From Spirillospora albida (GTDB taxonomy: Bacteria; Actinomycetota; Actinomycetes; Streptosporangiales; Streptosporangiaceae): 64,000 nt of DNA. Positions 33,126 to 39,565 of this stretch are shown here, piece by piece (positions within the stretch are counted from its first letter, which is position 1; every line of letters starts with the position of its first letter). The stretch spans positions 124,001 to 188,000 of the forward strand of contig NZ_JOFJ01000008.1 of assembly GCF_000718255.1 (NCBI RefSeq), given 5' to 3'. The notes below the pieces were generated by a model that was not told the origin of the DNA, did no database searches, and worked only from the letters and a program-made list of their open reading frames with translations. The translations under genes were made by a program, and so were the position numbers.

Positions 33126-34043
33126 ATGGCCGACATTGCACCTGTTCTCAAGGCGGTCGTCCCGGCGGCCGGTCTCGGTACCCGATTCTTGCCCGCCACC
33201 AAGGCGACTCCCAAGGAAATGCTGCCCATCGTCGACAAACCGGCGATCCAGTACGTCGTCGAGGAGGCGGTCGACGCCGGCCTCACGGACGTCCTCATGA
33301 TCACCGGGCGCAGCAAGCGGTCCATCGAGGACCACTTCGACCGAGCCTACGAGCTCGAGGAGGCGCTGCGCGCGAAGGGCGACGACGCGCGGCTCGCCGC
33401 CGTCCGCGAGTCCAGCGACCTCGCGATCATGCACTACGTCCGGCAGGGCGAGCCGCGCGGCCTCGGGCACGCGGTGTCCTGCGCCCGCCAGCACGTCGGC
33501 CACGAGCCGTTCGCGGTGCTGCTCGGCGACGACATGATCGACGCGCGGGACCGGCTGCTGCGGCGCATGATCGAGGTGCGCGGCGAGTACGGCGGCAGCG
33601 TGGTCGCCCTCATGGAGGTGGAGCCCGACCAGGTGTCGGCGTACGGTTGCGCCGCGATCGAGGCCACGGACGAGGACGACGTCGTCCGCATCACCGATCT
33701 CGTGGAGAAGCCCGCGGCGGACGAGGCGCCCAGCAACTGGATCATCATCGGACGCTACGTCTGCGACCCGGCCGTCTTCGACGTCCTGGAGAAGACCCCT
33801 CCCGGCCGCGGAGGCGAGATCCAGCTCACGGACGCGCTGCGCACCCTCACGGACATGCCCGCGGAGCAGGGCGGCGGCGTGTACGGCGTGAAGTTCCGCG
33901 GACGCCGCTACGACACGGGCAACAAGCTGGAGTACCTCCGGACCGTGGTGCAGTTCGCGTCCGAGCGCCCCGACCTCGCCCCCGAGTTCATGCCGTGGCT
34001 GCGCGAGTTCGTCCGCGGCCAGGACGCGTCCGGGACCGCCTGA
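33126..34043 (+). CDS. galU: UTP-glucose-1-phosphate uridylyltransferase
   Basis: 305 residues, the usual GalU length. The nucleotide-binding motif is AAGLGTRFLPATKATPKEML, then PIVDKPAIQYVVEEAV. Later VLLGDDMID binds metal, and LVEKP is the sugar-phosphate lysine motif. It makes UDP-glucose for polysaccharides and cell-wall glycans. It heads a co-directional run galU-moeA-moaC-mogA; the 26-bp gap to moeA suggests an operon. In Streptomyces relatives the same order is kept through to sepX. Confidence 0.96.
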   Translation: MADIAPVLKAVVPAAGLGTRFLPATKATPKEMLPIVDKPAIQYVVEEAVDAGLTDVLMITGRSKRSIEDHFDRAYELEEALRAKGDDARLAAVRESSDLAIMHYVRQGEPRGLGHAVSCARQHVGHEPFAVLLGDDMIDARDRLLRRMIEVRGEYGGSVVALMEVEPDQVSAYGCAAIEATDEDDVVRITDLVEKPAADEAPSNWIIIGRYVCDPAVFDVLEKTPPGRGGEIQLTDALRTLTDMPAEQGGGVYGVKFRGRRYDTGNKLEYLRTVVQFASERPDLAPEFMPWLREFVRGQDASGTA

Positions 34044-34069
34044 CGACCCGTCACACTGGTGCGGTGGCC

Positions 34070-35278
34070 ATGAGATCCGTTGAAGAGCATCTGGCGGCGA
34101 TCCTCGGCAGCGTCCGGGAACTGCCGCCGGTCGATCTGGCGTTGCCGGACGCGCGGGGAGCGGTGCTCGCCGAGCCCGTTTCCGCGCCCGTCCCGCTGCC
34201 GCCGTTCGACAACTCCGCGATGGACGGGTACGCCGTCGTCGCGGCCGACATCGCGCGGGCGAGCGAGGCCGACCCGGTCACGCTGCCGGTCGCCGGAGAC
34301 AACATGGCCGGCGAACCGGGCGTGCCGGCCATCGCCCCCGGCACCACCGCGCGGATCATGACGGGGGCGCCGCTGCCCGCGGGCGCGGACGCCGTCGTCC
34401 CCGTCGAGTGGACGGACGGCGGAACCGAGACCGTCCGGATCACCCGTTCGGCGCCGCCCGGAAACCACATCCGGCGGGCCGGGGAGGACGTCCGGGCCGG
34501 CCAGGTCGTCATGGCCGCCGGGACCCGGCTCGGCGCGGCCCAGCTCGGCATGCTCGCCGCCGTCGGGCGCGGGCACGTCACCGTCCGCCCGAAGCCGCGC
34601 GTGGTGGTCCTGTCCACCGGCACCGAGCTGCGCGAACCCGGTACGCCGCTCGGCCCCGGGCAGATCTGGGAGTCCAACTCCTTCATGATCGTCGCGGCGG
34701 TGGCGGAGGCCGGCGGTGTGGGCCACCGCCACGCCACGATCGACGACGAGCCGGGGAAGGTCATGGGGACGCTCCGCGACCAGCTCGTCCGCGCCGACGC
34801 CATCGTGACCACGGGCGGCGTCTCCATGGGCGCCCGGGACGTCGTCAAGGAGGCCCTCACCGGGACCGGCACCGTCGATTTCCACAAGGTGCGGATGCGG
34901 CCCGGCAAACCCCAGGGCTTCGGCCTGCTCGACGGGGTCCCGGTCTTCACCCTCCCCGGCAACCCGGTCAGCGCGTACGTCGCGTTCCAGGTGTTCGTCC
35001 GGCCCGCACTGCGCGCCATGCAGGGCCTCCCGGCGGAATCGCTCCCGATCGTCGGCGCCGTCCTCACCGAGGACGTCACGTCCCCGCCCGGCCTGCGCCA
35101 GTACCTGCGCGCGCACCTGACCCTCACCCGCAGTTCCTACACCGCCACCCCGGCGGACACGCAGGGCTCGCACCAGCTCGCCTCGCTGTCCTCCGCGAAC
35201 GGGCTCATCGTCCTCCCCGAGGACGCCGAGTCCCTGCCGGCCGGATCACACGTCGACGTCATGAGGTTGCCGTCATGA
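34070..35278 (+). CDS. moeA: Molybdopterin molybdenumtransferase MoeA
   Basis: 402 residues from ATG 34070 (GTG 34064 also in frame; weak ribosome site). FDNSAMDGYAV is the MoeA N-terminal hallmark, TTGGVSMGARD (about 245-255) the MoCF domain motif, and LPGNPVSAYVAF the end of that domain. It inserts molybdate into adenylylated molybdopterin, the last cofactor step. Its stop overlaps moaC as ATGA. Confidence 0.96.
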   Translation: MRSVEEHLAAILGSVRELPPVDLALPDARGAVLAEPVSAPVPLPPFDNSAMDGYAVVAADIARASEADPVTLPVAGDNMAGEPGVPAIAPGTTARIMTGAPLPAGADAVVPVEWTDGGTETVRITRSAPPGNHIRRAGEDVRAGQVVMAAGTRLGAAQLGMLAAVGRGHVTVRPKPRVVVLSTGTELREPGTPLGPGQIWESNSFMIVAAVAEAGGVGHRHATIDDEPGKVMGTLRDQLVRADAIVTTGGVSMGARDVVKEALTGTGTVDFHKVRMRPGKPQGFGLLDGVPVFTLPGNPVSAYVAFQVFVRPALRAMQGLPAESLPIVGAVLTEDVTSPPGLRQYLRAHLTLTRSSYTATPADTQGSHQLASLSSANGLIVLPEDAESLPAGSHVDVMRLPS

Positions 35279-35754
35279 GCGCCATGGGAACCGAGTTCAC
35301 CCACCTGGACGAGAAGGGCGCGGCACGCATGGTCGACGTGTCCGCGAAGAACGTCTCGGCCAGAACCGCGACCGCGACGGGCTTCGTCCGGCTCTCCGCG
35401 GCATGCGTCGAGCTGCTGCGCGCCGGCGACATGCCCAAGGGCGACGCCATCGCCGTCGCCCGCATCGCCGGGATCATGGGCGCCAAACGCGTCCCCGACC
35501 TCGTCCCGCTCTGCCATCCGATCGCGCTCCACGGCGTCACCGTCGAGCTCGCGATCGAGGACGAGGGCGTCGCGATCACCGCGGTCACCCGCACCGCCGA
35601 CCGCACGGGCGTCGAGATGGAGGCGCTCACGTCCGTCACCGTCGCCGCCCTCGCCCTCGTCGACATGGTCAAGGCCGTCGACCCCGCCGCCGTCATCACC
35701 GACGTCCGGGTCGAGGAGAAGACCGGCGGCAAGACCGGTGTGTGGCGCCGGTGA
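35275..35754 (+). CDS. moaC: Cyclic pyranopterin monophosphate synthase MoaC
   Basis: 159 residues. FTHLDEKGAARMVDVSAK, DMPKGDAIAVARIAGI, PLCHPIALHGV (about 77-87) and DMVKAVDP are the MoaC blocks with the catalytic residues of the second half of cyclic pyranopterin formation. The start is the ATG within the ATGA overlap with moeA, and the stop overlaps mogA as GTGA. Confidence 0.96.
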   Translation: MSAMGTEFTHLDEKGAARMVDVSAKNVSARTATATGFVRLSAACVELLRAGDMPKGDAIAVARIAGIMGAKRVPDLVPLCHPIALHGVTVELAIEDEGVAITAVTRTADRTGVEMEALTSVTVAALALVDMVKAVDPAAVITDVRVEEKTGGKTGVWRR

Positions 35755-36236
35755 CGCGCGCACTCGCGGTCACCGTGTCGAACCGCGCCGCCGCCGGCGT
35801 GTACGCGGACAAGTCCGGCCCCGTGCTGGTGGAGCTGCTGACCGGCCTGGGCTGCGACACCGACGGCCCGGTCGTCGTCCCGGACGGCGAGCCCGTCGCC
35901 GCGGCCCTCCGCGACGCCGTCGCCGAGGGCTACGACGTGGTCGTGACCACCGGCGGAACCGGCCTCACCCCGTCCGACCGGACCCCCGAGATGACCCGCA
36001 CGGTGATCGACCGGGAGGTTCCCGGCATAGCCGAGGCGATCCGCCTCGAAGGCCGCGACAAGGTCCCCGCGGCGATCCTGTCGCGCGGCCTCGCCGGCCT
36101 CGCCGGCCGCACCCTCGTCGTCAACCTGCCCGGATCCACCGGCGGCGTCCGCGACGGGATGGCCGTCCTCGGACGCGTCCTCGCGCACGCCGTCGACCAG
36201 ATCGCGGGCGGCGACCACCCCCGCCCGCCGGTGTGA
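35751..36236 (+). CDS. mogA: Molybdopterin adenylyltransferase-type protein (MogA/MoaB)
   Basis: 161 residues, a single MoCF domain. VSNRAAAGVYADKSGPVL and TTGGTGLTPSDRTPE (about 64-78) are the signature; LVVNLPGSTGGVRDGM closes the domain. It adenylylates molybdopterin before MoeA acts. GTG 35751 overlaps the moaC stop. MogA and MoaB are hard to separate by sequence; I use mogA for function. Confidence 0.93.
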   Translation: MTRALAVTVSNRAAAGVYADKSGPVLVELLTGLGCDTDGPVVVPDGEPVAAALRDAVAEGYDVVVTTGGTGLTPSDRTPEMTRTVIDREVPGIAEAIRLEGRDKVPAAILSRGLAGLAGRTLVVNLPGSTGGVRDGMAVLGRVLAHAVDQIAGGDHPRPPV

Positions 36237-36298
36237 CTCGAGGATTCGTCGGCCACAATTGATGGCGTCCACCTGTCCTACCAGGGAATCATGGAGCC

Positions 36299-36931
36299 GT
36301 GGAACGATTGCGGGGATGGCCGGTCACCCTGACCGATGACGCTGTCGCGCTGCGCCCGCTCCGGCAGCGCGACGCCGCCGCGTGGCGCGAACTCCGGGTC
36401 CGCAACGCGGACTGGCTGCGCCCCTGGGAGCCCACCAACCCGGAGACGCCGCTGTTCCGCAGTGGCCTCGGCCCCTACTTCAGCATGGTCCACACCATGC
36501 GCCGCGAGGCCCGCCAGGGGCTCGCCCTGCCCTGGGTCGTCACCCACGAGGGCGCCTTCGTCGGCCAGCTCACCATCGGCGCGATCGTGTGGGGTTCGTC
36601 CCGTTCCGCGCAGATCGGCTACTGGGTCGACCGCAACGTCGCCGGCCGCGGCATCATTCCGACGGCCGTCGCCCTGGCCGTCGACCACTGTTTCTTCACC
36701 GTCGGCCTGCACCGTCTCGAAGCGAATATCCGTCCCGAGAACACGGCCAGCCGCCGGGTCGTCGAAAAACTCGGATTCCGCGAAGAGGGAATTCGCCGCC
36801 GCCATCTCCACATCGACGGCGCCTGGCGCGACCACATCTGCTATGCCCTGACCGTCGAGGATGTCCCCGGCGGTCTCCGCAGCCGCTGGCGCACCGGCCG
36901 TGACCAGGCATTTCCGCGCCCATCCTCGTGA
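36299..36931 (+). CDS. GNAT acetyltransferase, RimJ-like
   Basis: 210 residues. LRPLRQRDAAAWRELR begins the fold, IGYWVDRNVAGRGIIPTAVA is the acetyl-CoA loop, and ANIRPENTASRRVVEKLGF is the RimJ/RimL hallmark. Such proteins acetylate protein N-termini, including ribosomal proteins, or small molecules. GTG 36299 has GGAG four bases upstream. In many actinomycetes this gene sits between mogA and sepX, as here. Confidence 0.92.
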   Translation: MERLRGWPVTLTDDAVALRPLRQRDAAAWRELRVRNADWLRPWEPTNPETPLFRSGLGPYFSMVHTMRREARQGLALPWVVTHEGAFVGQLTIGAIVWGSSRSAQIGYWVDRNVAGRGIIPTAVALAVDHCFFTVGLHRLEANIRPENTASRRVVEKLGFREEGIRRRHLHIDGAWRDHICYALTVEDVPGGLRSRWRTGRDQAFPRPSS

Positions 36932-37150
36932 CCGCCGCCTTTCGGCCGGAAGAATCCTGCGGTCGACAAGATCCGGCAAACAGAGAGTAACGGCGGCCGC
37001 GATCTCGCGACACACCGCCCCTTATGCTCGTCAACGTCTGACACCGGCTCGTACCGTGCGTGGCGTGACCCTGCTCCCATTGCACGTTAGCGCGCCGAAA
37101 GTCGGCCCGCCGCTCACACGTGCCCTGGGAATTCCAGGGACGGTGACCGC

Positions 37151-37684
37151 GTGAGCAGCGCCGTCCTGTACCTCGCCATCGTCGCCGTCTGGGCGATCGT
37201 CCTCGTCCCCATGTGGCTGCGCCGCGACTCCGGCCAAAAGCGCGAGGAGGAGACCACCGAGGCGCAGCCCGCCGAGGCGCCCGCCGAGCACGCGCAGCCC
37301 GCCGAGGCGGCACCCGCCGAGGCCGTGCCGCGCCCCCGCCCGTCCCGCGCGACGATCATCGCCCGCCGCCGCCGCCGAACGGCCGGCCTCACCCTCCTGG
37401 CCCTCACCGCGGTCGTCGTCGCCGCCGCGGGCCTCGCCCCCTGGTGGACCGTCCCGCTCCCCGCGGCCCTCCTCACCGGCCACCTGGCGCTCCTGCGGGT
37501 GGCCGTCCGCATGGACGCCGCCGCCCGCACCCGGACCCGCGCCGCGGCCGCCGCCGCGGCCCGCGCCAGGGCCCGCGAGGCCGCCGCAGGCCCCGCCCCC
37601 GCGCCCGCCGAGGTCATCGAGCTGATCACCCCCCAGGACGTCTTCGACCAGTACGCCGACGACCGCCGAGCGGTCGGCGAGTGA
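37151..37684 (+). CDS. sepX: Divisome membrane protein SepX/GlpR
   Basis: 177 residues. The N-terminal helix with LYLAIVAVWAIVLVPMWLRR is the SepX hallmark. An acidic Glu/Ala/Pro linker follows, then two central membrane helices (about 77-115) and a basic Ala/Arg stretch ending ELITPQDVFDQYADD. SepX is an actinobacterial protein that stabilises the FtsZ divisome and vegetative cross-walls in Streptomyces. The family match is by motif and by the galU-moeA-moaC-mogA-rimJ neighbourhood. GTG 37151 has no strong ribosome site. Confidence 0.88.
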   Translation: MSSAVLYLAIVAVWAIVLVPMWLRRDSGQKREEETTEAQPAEAPAEHAQPAEAAPAEAVPRPRPSRATIIARRRRRTAGLTLLALTAVVVAAAGLAPWWTVPLPAALLTGHLALLRVAVRMDAAARTRTRAAAAAAARARAREAAAGPAPAPAEVIELITPQDVFDQYADDRRAVGE

Positions 37685-37712
37685 CCGCGATGCACGAACA
37701 CCCCCCGATGTT

Positions 37713-37721
37713 TGCTAACCT
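37713..37721 (+). promoter_or_regulatory. Extended -10 promoter element of tRNA-Ala
   Basis: TGC followed by TAACCT reads as an extended -10 element, with the tRNA 5' end 13 bases downstream. The -35 region is not recognisable. Confidence 0.45.
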
Positions 37722-37733
37722 TACGGAGTCCTC

Positions 37734-37807
37734 GGGGCTGTAGCGCAGTCCGGTAGCGCACCTCGTTCGCATCGAGGGGGTCAGGGGTTCAAATCCCCTC
37801 AGCTCCA
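37734..37807 (+). tRNA. tRNA-Ala (anticodon CGC)
   Basis: A 74-base cloverleaf. The acceptor stem is GGGGCTG with CAGCTCC (one G-U), the anticodon arm CCTCG-TTCGCAT-CGAGG gives anticodon CGC reading GCG, and the T arm is AGGGG-TTCAAAT-CCCCT. The discriminator is A. Its 3' half recurs in degenerate form about 780 bp downstream. Confidence 0.95.
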
Positions 37808-37816
37808 CCCAGGTCA

Positions 37817-37850
37817 AAGGCCGGTTCCCACAAGGGAAACCGGCCTTTTT
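37817..37850 (+). terminator. Terminator of tRNA-Ala
   Basis: AAGGCCGGTT (37817-37826) pairs with AACCGGCCTT (37838-37847) and is followed by a T run, a standard intrinsic terminator ten bases past the tRNA. Confidence 0.9.
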
Positions 37851-37895
37851 GGTGCCCGTACAGCGACCCGCCCTCACGTGAGCAAGCCTCCGGCA

Positions 37896-38375
37896 TCAAT
37901 CGTCATCGTTTGTCCATCCGTCCTCCAGGCGCCTCAGCAGCTTCTTCGCGGCGGGGCGGTGGTGGCCGCCTTCCGAAGGGTCCTCCGCCACTTCGCGCAG
38001 CACGCTCTCAGCCGCCCGCACCTTCTCTGATATTCCTTGGCACACGTCCAAGGGGCCGTGCTCAGGGTCGTCATAGGTTGCGAAATCTGGGTCGGCCATG
38101 AAGCGACCCCACCAGTCCAACAGGACGTTGAGCGCTTCCATCCGTGCCGGTCCCGGATGATCCGCGATGACTTCCAGGAAGACGGTCGTTGCGGGCACCG
38201 CGGCCGGGTGCAGCGCCCCCGCGTGATCGTTGCTGACCGCGTGACGCAAACCGGACACCGCCGCCGCGGCATGCTCGGCGGGCCGAGGGGCGCGCAGGGC
38301 CTTCGCCGCGTTCTGAGCGTCATCCGGTCGGTACCAGCGCGGACCTGGAACCCGGAACCAGTCGAACACTTCCAT
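37896..38375 (-). CDS. Hypothetical protein (159 aa)
   Basis: Start ATG 38375 with AGGAG five bases upstream. The product begins MEVFDWFRVPGPRWYRPDD, has an alpha-helical middle (AAKALRAPRPAEHAAAAV, LEVIADHPGPARMEALNVL, LLDWWGRFM) and ends acidic (EDGWTNDDD). The helical periodicity suggests an ARM/HEAT-like fold, but I do not recognise the family. Base composition is less GC-biased than the flanking core genes. It lies between tRNA-Ala and a degenerate copy of the tRNA 3' half, so it is likely a leftover or passenger of an integrated element. Confidence 0.65.
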   Translation of the reverse strand: MEVFDWFRVPGPRWYRPDDAQNAAKALRAPRPAEHAAAAVSGLRHAVSNDHAGALHPAAVPATTVFLEVIADHPGPARMEALNVLLDWWGRFMADPDFATYDDPEHGPLDVCQGISEKVRAAESVLREVAEDPSEGGHHRPAAKKLLRRLEDGWTNDDD

Positions 38376-38551
38376 GAGCACTCCTGAGATGGAAATGGCC
38401 ACGACCGAACCATGCGGGTGCCGCCGCAGATCACGCGGACTGCTGTACAGCACGGAAGTACAGCATCGGTCACTGACAACGACGCATGCGAGCGTACGCC
38501 GCCACACGTCGCAAGCTGGGCCAGGCATGACGGGCTGGAGTGCCGGTGGTC

Positions 38552-38574
38552 CGCGTCGAGGGAGTCAGGGGTTC
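38552..38574 (+). repeat. Degenerate copy of tRNA-Ala 3' half (possible att site)
   Basis: These 23 bases match 37768-37790 (anticodon-loop to T-loop part of tRNA-Ala) at 21 positions. Immediately beyond, the sequences diverge. A direct repeat of the tRNA 3' half is what site-specific integration into a tRNA gene leaves behind. The intervening 780 bp hold one unknown gene and no integrase. Confidence 0.55.
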
Positions 38575-38603
38575 GGCTCTGGCGGGTCTGAAGAGACCGT
38601 AGA

Positions 38604-38796
38604 TCAGTCGCGGACGGCCCGGTAGTCGGCGCCCGCGCCGTCCGAGGAGCGCAAGAGCGTGGTCCCGTCAGGCAGCGGAGCCGACCAGGTCTCAGAGGCC
38701 GCTTCGGGCTTCGTGCGCGCCACCCAGAACGCCGTCAGGGCGGTCGCGGTACGCGGCCTGGCTCGAATCGGCTTCCCATACGTCCCGCGTGATCAT
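38604..38796 (-). pseudogene. Possible frameshifted small gene
   Basis: On the minus strand, one frame reads MITRDVWEADSSQAAYRDR from 38796. After a run of Cs, a neighbouring frame continues LTAFWVARTKPEAASETW, SAPLPDGTTLLRSS and GADYRAVRD to a TGA at 38604-38606. Deleting one C joins them into a 60-odd-residue protein with coherent codon bias. The family is not recognised. It could be a decayed gene or an assembly error, or the two pieces may be chance frames. Confidence 0.3.
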
Positions 38797-38856
38797 CGCT
38801 GTGGTCGACCCGGCGCGATCGCGTGGGGCAAGGTGCTCCATGAAAGGTTGCGAGCC

Positions 38857-39300
38857 TCAACTTGATATGTCGCGGAAATTGAAGCCTTGTAGGTGTGGCA
38901 GCCGTCCGGGTGAGGCTGGGCCGAACTCCTCGATGTTCCAGGTGATGATCCGGCGCGGGTGGATGTGGAGTGTTTCGGGGGAGAACGCGTCGATGAGCGG
39001 TCGATCAAGGGTGACGATCTCGACTTCGCCGCGCACCTCCATGCCCCGCCCCGTTTGGCCGAGTGGATTGGGTGTCTCGGATTGATCGTCGACGACGAAG
39101 GAGACCCGTGGATCGGCCTGAACGTTGCGGAACTTCTGGCTTCTGGTCAACGCCGGGCCCCCTATGGCGATCGTTCCGGTGTCTGCGTTCAACCAGAAGG
39201 CCACCGGCTGGACCTGCGGCGCTCCATCTGGCCGGATGGTCGCCAGACGTCCGAGCGAATGCTCGGCGAGGTATTCGATCTCTGCGGTGGTGAAGACCAT
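38857..39300 (-). CDS. PPOX-class F420/FMN-dependent oxidoreductase
   Basis: 147 residues of the pyridoxamine-5'-phosphate-oxidase-like split-barrel fold: GRLATIRPDGAPQVQPVAF, SQKFRNVQADPRVSFVVDD, and RGEVEIV near the middle. Actinobacterial members usually bind F420 or a flavin and act on unknown small molecules. ATG 39300 follows GGAAGG by eight bases. It is divergent from the MMPL transporter and not obviously part of that regulon. Confidence 0.88.
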   Translation of the reverse strand: MVFTTAEIEYLAEHSLGRLATIRPDGAPQVQPVAFWLNADTGTIAIGGPALTRSQKFRNVQADPRVSFVVDDQSETPNPLGQTGRGMEVRGEVEIVTLDRPLIDAFSPETLHIHPRRIITWNIEEFGPASPGRLPHLQGFNFRDISS

Positions 39301-39417
39301 GTCATGAGCCTTCCACCTCGACCACGCTTGAGGTCAAACCAGTTCCTGTAGGCGTTGCGGGGCGTCGGTGACCTCTGTGGTCACCGGAGTGCTCAGACCG
39401 TGTGAGAGTGGCTGACG

Positions 39418-39453
39418 AGAGCCCGTCCGATCGGAAGATCGGGCGGGCTCTTG
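39418..39453 (+). terminator. Orphan terminator-like hairpin
   Basis: A 15-base stem: 39418-39432 pairs with 39437-39451 with one G-U pair and a four-base GGAA loop, followed by TTGC. It lies between two divergent genes, where no transcript obviously ends. A smaller hairpin (GGTGACC/GGTCACC, about 39367-39385) precedes it. It may be a leftover of a lost plus-strand gene or insulate the MMPL promoter. Confidence 0.5.
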
Positions 39454-39487
39454 CGTTTCGTGTGGTCGAAGGCCCTGCGCGGCCGGC

Positions 39488-39518
39488 TTGCGATCATAGA
39501 TACCCCCATGGGTATATT
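39488..39518 (+). promoter_or_regulatory. Putative promoter of MMPL gene (19-bp spacer)
   Basis: TTGCGA (39488-39493) and TATATT (39513-39518) are separated by 19 bases. The first CsoR-type palindrome fills most of the spacer and part of the -10 box, so a bound repressor would block polymerase. Confidence 0.5.
39500..39515. promoter_or_regulatory. CsoR/CstR-type operator 1
   Basis: ATACCCCCATGGGTAT, a 16-bp near-palindrome with C and G tracts as in operators of the CsoR/RcnR family. It overlaps the spacer and -10 region of the putative MMPL promoter. Its centre is 33 bp from operator 2, about three helical turns. Confidence 0.7.
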
Positions 39519-39532
39519 GACGGCAGGCGACG

Positions 39533-39548
39533 ATACCCCTGGGGGTAA
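39533..39548. promoter_or_regulatory. CsoR/CstR-type operator 2
   Basis: ATACCCCTGGGGGTAA, the second copy of the 16-bp palindrome, ending 17 bases before the MMPL start codon. It lies on the same helix face as operator 1. Confidence 0.7.
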
Positions 39549-39565
39549 AGGTGAGAGGGAGTCGT

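Noticed and set aside
38659..38865. 68-codon plus-strand frame
   Set aside because: It is opposite the better-supported (though broken) minus-strand frame and has no ribosome site.
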